The notes beneath the pieces were generated by a model that saw only the letters and a list, made by a program, of their open reading frames with translations, had not been told where the DNA came from and searched no databases. From CAYVHU01 sp964451415 (GTDB taxonomy: Bacteria; Pseudomonadota; Alphaproteobacteria; Rhodospirillales; Magnetovibrionaceae), in contig CAYVHU010000009.1 in the NCBI GenBank assembly GCA_964451415.1, positions 1-64,000 on the forward strand: a stretch of 64,000 nt of DNA, given 5' to 3'. Below are positions 62,350-64,000 of this stretch, one piece after another; position 1 is the stretch's first letter; each line of letters opens with the position of its first letter. The translations under genes were made by a program, and so were the position numbers.

Positions 62350-62943
62350 TCAGACTCCAGCCTTGAAGTCCAAAAGGCGATCCACGTCCAACACCACCAT
62401 CAGCCTGGTGTCCAACCGGTAGACTCCGCTGGAAAATTCGCGCCACAACGGATCCAAAGTGCTGGGATTGCCCTCATAGGACTTCTTGGAAATACTGATC
62501 ACGTCACCGACGCTGTCCACCAGAAGCGTATAGAGCTCGCCGCTATGTTCCACCGTGACACCCATCATATGGCTGCGCAGTTTGTGGGACTTGGCGTCGT
62601 CGGCGGCATCGTTCGCTTCGGAATCGCCTTTGCCTGCGGCGGGCTCTTGTGGATTCGCCTCGACATTTTCCGCCTTGGCGACCTTGCGCCGCTCCAGCCC
62701 CAGGCGCACGCGCACATCCACGACGGTGACGATACGCCCGCGCAGATTGATGGAACCGCGCACCTCCGGCGGCGCCAGAGGAATGGAAGCAATGTTTTTC
62801 GGCAGCAAGATATCCTGCACGATCAGGACCGGGATACCGAACAACTGTCCTGCTATGTTGAAGGTTACGAATTCAGAAAGAACCTCGCCACCGACCACAT
62901 CAACTTCGCTGCTTCCGGCCTTGACCAGGGCTTGACCAGACAT
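62350..62943 (-). CDS. CheW-like chemotaxis coupling protein with internal insert
   Basis: A 197-residue CheW-domain protein. The N-terminal FVTFNIAGQLFGIPVLIVQDIL and GSINLRGRIVTVVDVRVRLGL match CheW. An Ala/Glu/Asp-rich insert of about 35 residues (VEANPQEPAAGKGDSEANDA) interrupts the domain before MMGVTVEHSGELYTLLVDSVGDV. It should link chemoreceptors to a CheA kinase, but no other che gene is near. The ATG at 62943 has AAGGAG 10 nt upstream. Confidence 0.88.
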   Translation of the reverse strand: MSGQALVKAGSSEVDVVGGEVLSEFVTFNIAGQLFGIPVLIVQDILLPKNIASIPLAPPEVRGSINLRGRIVTVVDVRVRLGLERRKVAKAENVEANPQEPAAGKGDSEANDAADDAKSHKLRSHMMGVTVEHSGELYTLLVDSVGDVISISKKSYEGNPSTLDPLWREFSSGVYRLDTRLMVVLDVDRLLDFKAGV

Positions 62944-63169
62944 CGCACATATTCTCCTTGTTCTGCACCGCGGGACGGGGTTCTGCGCCGCAAAGCGGAC
63001 CCGGGAGCGTATTCCCAACCCAATAGCTTAAATATGTGGGACATTCGGGCCATAACGCAACCTAAATCTGAGCATCTGAAGCCATGCAAAAACAATTGGT
63101 GACATAAGGGGGAGCACACCCTTATCAATAGCCCGTGCCCTCAACGCTTTTATGGACTAATCGAAACCC

Positions 63170-64000
63170 ATGAGTTTGACCCTGGAAGACATTCAAAATG
63201 CGGCGGAGCTTCTTCACGGTCGCGTCCTGCGCACCCCTTTGATCCCGTCATTGAAATTTTCGGAATTGAGCGGCGCGGACGTGTGGTTGAAACTGGAAAA
63301 CCTGCAACATACCGGCGCCTTCAAAGTGCGCGGCGCCTTGGTGAAATTGCTCAGCCTCAATGCGGATGAACGCAAGGCCGGCGTCATCGCCGCCTCGGCG
63401 GGCAACCATGCCCAGGGGGTCGGTTACTTCGCCCGCCAGCTTGGCATTCCCGCAACCATCGTCATGCCTAAATCCACGCCTTTTACGAAAATCTCCCGGA
63501 CCGAGGCCCTGGGCGCAAAGGTCGTCCTCAGCGGTGACGGCTTCATAGAGGCGCGCGACCATGCGTTGGCCCTTGCCGCACGCGACAATCTGGCCTTCAT
63601 TCATCCCTACGACGACGATCTGGTCATCGCCGGTCAGGGCACCGTGGGGCTGGAGATGCTGGAAGACAAGCCGGACCTGGACGTCCTGATCGTTGCCATC
63701 GGCGGTGGCGGTTTGATTTCCGGCATCGCCACCGCGGCCAAAGCCTTAAAGCCCGGCATCGAAGTCTACGGCGTGCAAGCCGAATTATTTCCGTCCATGT
63801 ACGACGCCTACCATCGCACCGTAACCGACTTTTCCGGCGATCAGACCATTGCGGACGGCATCGCCGTCAAAGAACCATCGCCAAAAACCCACGCCATAAT
63901 CGAACGCATGGTCGACGATGTTTTTCTGACCGGAGAACTTGAGATCGAACAGGCCATTCAGAATTTCCTGGAAATGCAGCGCATCGTCGCCGAGGGCGCA
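63170..64000 (+). CDS. Threonine dehydratase, biosynthetic/catabolic type (3' end cut by window)
   Basis: The frame from ATG 63170 is open to the window end (277 codons), so the C-terminus is missing. It is a fold-type II PLP enzyme: PLP lysine K52 in HTGAFKVRGA, SAGNHAQGVGYFARQLG and glycine loop IGGGGLISGI. It deaminates threonine to 2-oxobutyrate, the first step to isoleucine in the IlvA type. Whether an ACT regulatory domain follows cannot be seen. A 7-bp hairpin ATAAGGG/CCCTTAT lies at 63104-63125 upstream. No strong ribosome site. Confidence 0.9.
   Translation, partial: MSLTLEDIQNAAELLHGRVLRTPLIPSLKFSELSGADVWLKLENLQHTGAFKVRGALVKLLSLNADERKAGVIAASAGNHAQGVGYFARQLGIPATIVMPKSTPFTKISRTEALGAKVVLSGDGFIEARDHALALAARDNLAFIHPYDDDLVIAGQGTVGLEMLEDKPDLDVLIVAIGGGGLISGIATAAKALKPGIEVYGVQAELFPSMYDAYHRTVTDFSGDQTIADGIAVKEPSPKTHAIIERMVDDVFLTGELEIEQAIQNFLEMQRIVAEGA

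Overview
The window reads as a chromosomal segment of an alphaproteobacterium, most likely from the broad Rhodospirillales (Magnetospirillum/Thalassospira-like) group. This is inferred from gene content and order, not from a database search. The supporting signs are: a dusB-ntrB-ntrC-ntrY-ntrX-trkA-dat-HAD-hfq-hflX run, a fused ispDF, a CBP3-type cytochrome bc1 chaperone next to yceD-rpmF-plsX-fabH-ihfA-merR, a K+-insensitive type proton-pumping pyrophosphatase, a DUF2336 gene and a gene-transfer-agent type 3TM holin. Coding density is high and GC content moderate. No rRNA, insertion sequence or CRISPR array is visible.

Layout. 1-0.7 kb: tail of a phage/GTA-like block (3TM holin, cut by the window edge) beside a 42-nt 5' half of a tRNA-Ser(UGA) gene, probably an integration scar. 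0.8-5.8 kb: signalling genes (CheY-like protein, PAS-GAF-GGDEF diguanylate cyclase, DUF2336 protein) and an ankyrin protein. 5.9-14.4 kb: cell-wall and replication/translation run mltB-like, rlpA, dacA-like, tmk, holB, metG, tatD, MBL hydrolase. 14.5-17.2 kb: an AT-richer DUF6765 gene, mazG and an unrecognised lipoprotein. 17.2-21.4 kb: pstSCAB behind a good Pho box. 21.6-36.6 kb: a long minus-strand block from dusB and ntrBC/ntrYX to hfq-hflX, followed by an inositol-monophosphatase-family gene and a hydroxyisobutyrate-dehydrogenase-family gene. 36.7-40.1 kb: ispDF, a response regulator with an unrecognised output region, cutA and two small conserved-looking genes. 40.2-44.9 kb: a candidate small RNA, tRNA-Pro(GGG), and the merR-ihfA-fabH-plsX-rpmF-yceD-CBP3 cluster. 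45-55.6 kb: bamE, hppA and the rpiB-glyA-nrdR-ribD-ribE-ribBA-ribH-nusB-thiL cluster. 55.8-64 kb: panD, a livGFHM transporter with a convergent substrate-binding gene, a small DUF6898-like gene, hemB, a CheW protein and the start of a threonine dehydratase.

How the parts work together. Nitrogen control (ntrBC, ntrYX), phosphate uptake (pst under PhoB), branched-chain amino acid-type uptake (liv) and riboflavin, haem, isoprenoid and pantothenate precursor synthesis make up a core metabolic segment. Hfq is encoded here. The most interesting unannotated element is an orphan plus-strand Rho-independent terminator at 40300-40330. It is preceded by a stem-loop that displays a C-rich anti-Shine-Dalgarno loop, which looks like an Hfq-dependent small RNA with two mutually exclusive folds. 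Other points of note are the tRNA-Ser half gene beside the holin, a GTP cyclohydrolase II domain in RibBA without its zinc cysteines, and an isolated DUF6765 gene with phospholipase C-like metal motifs.
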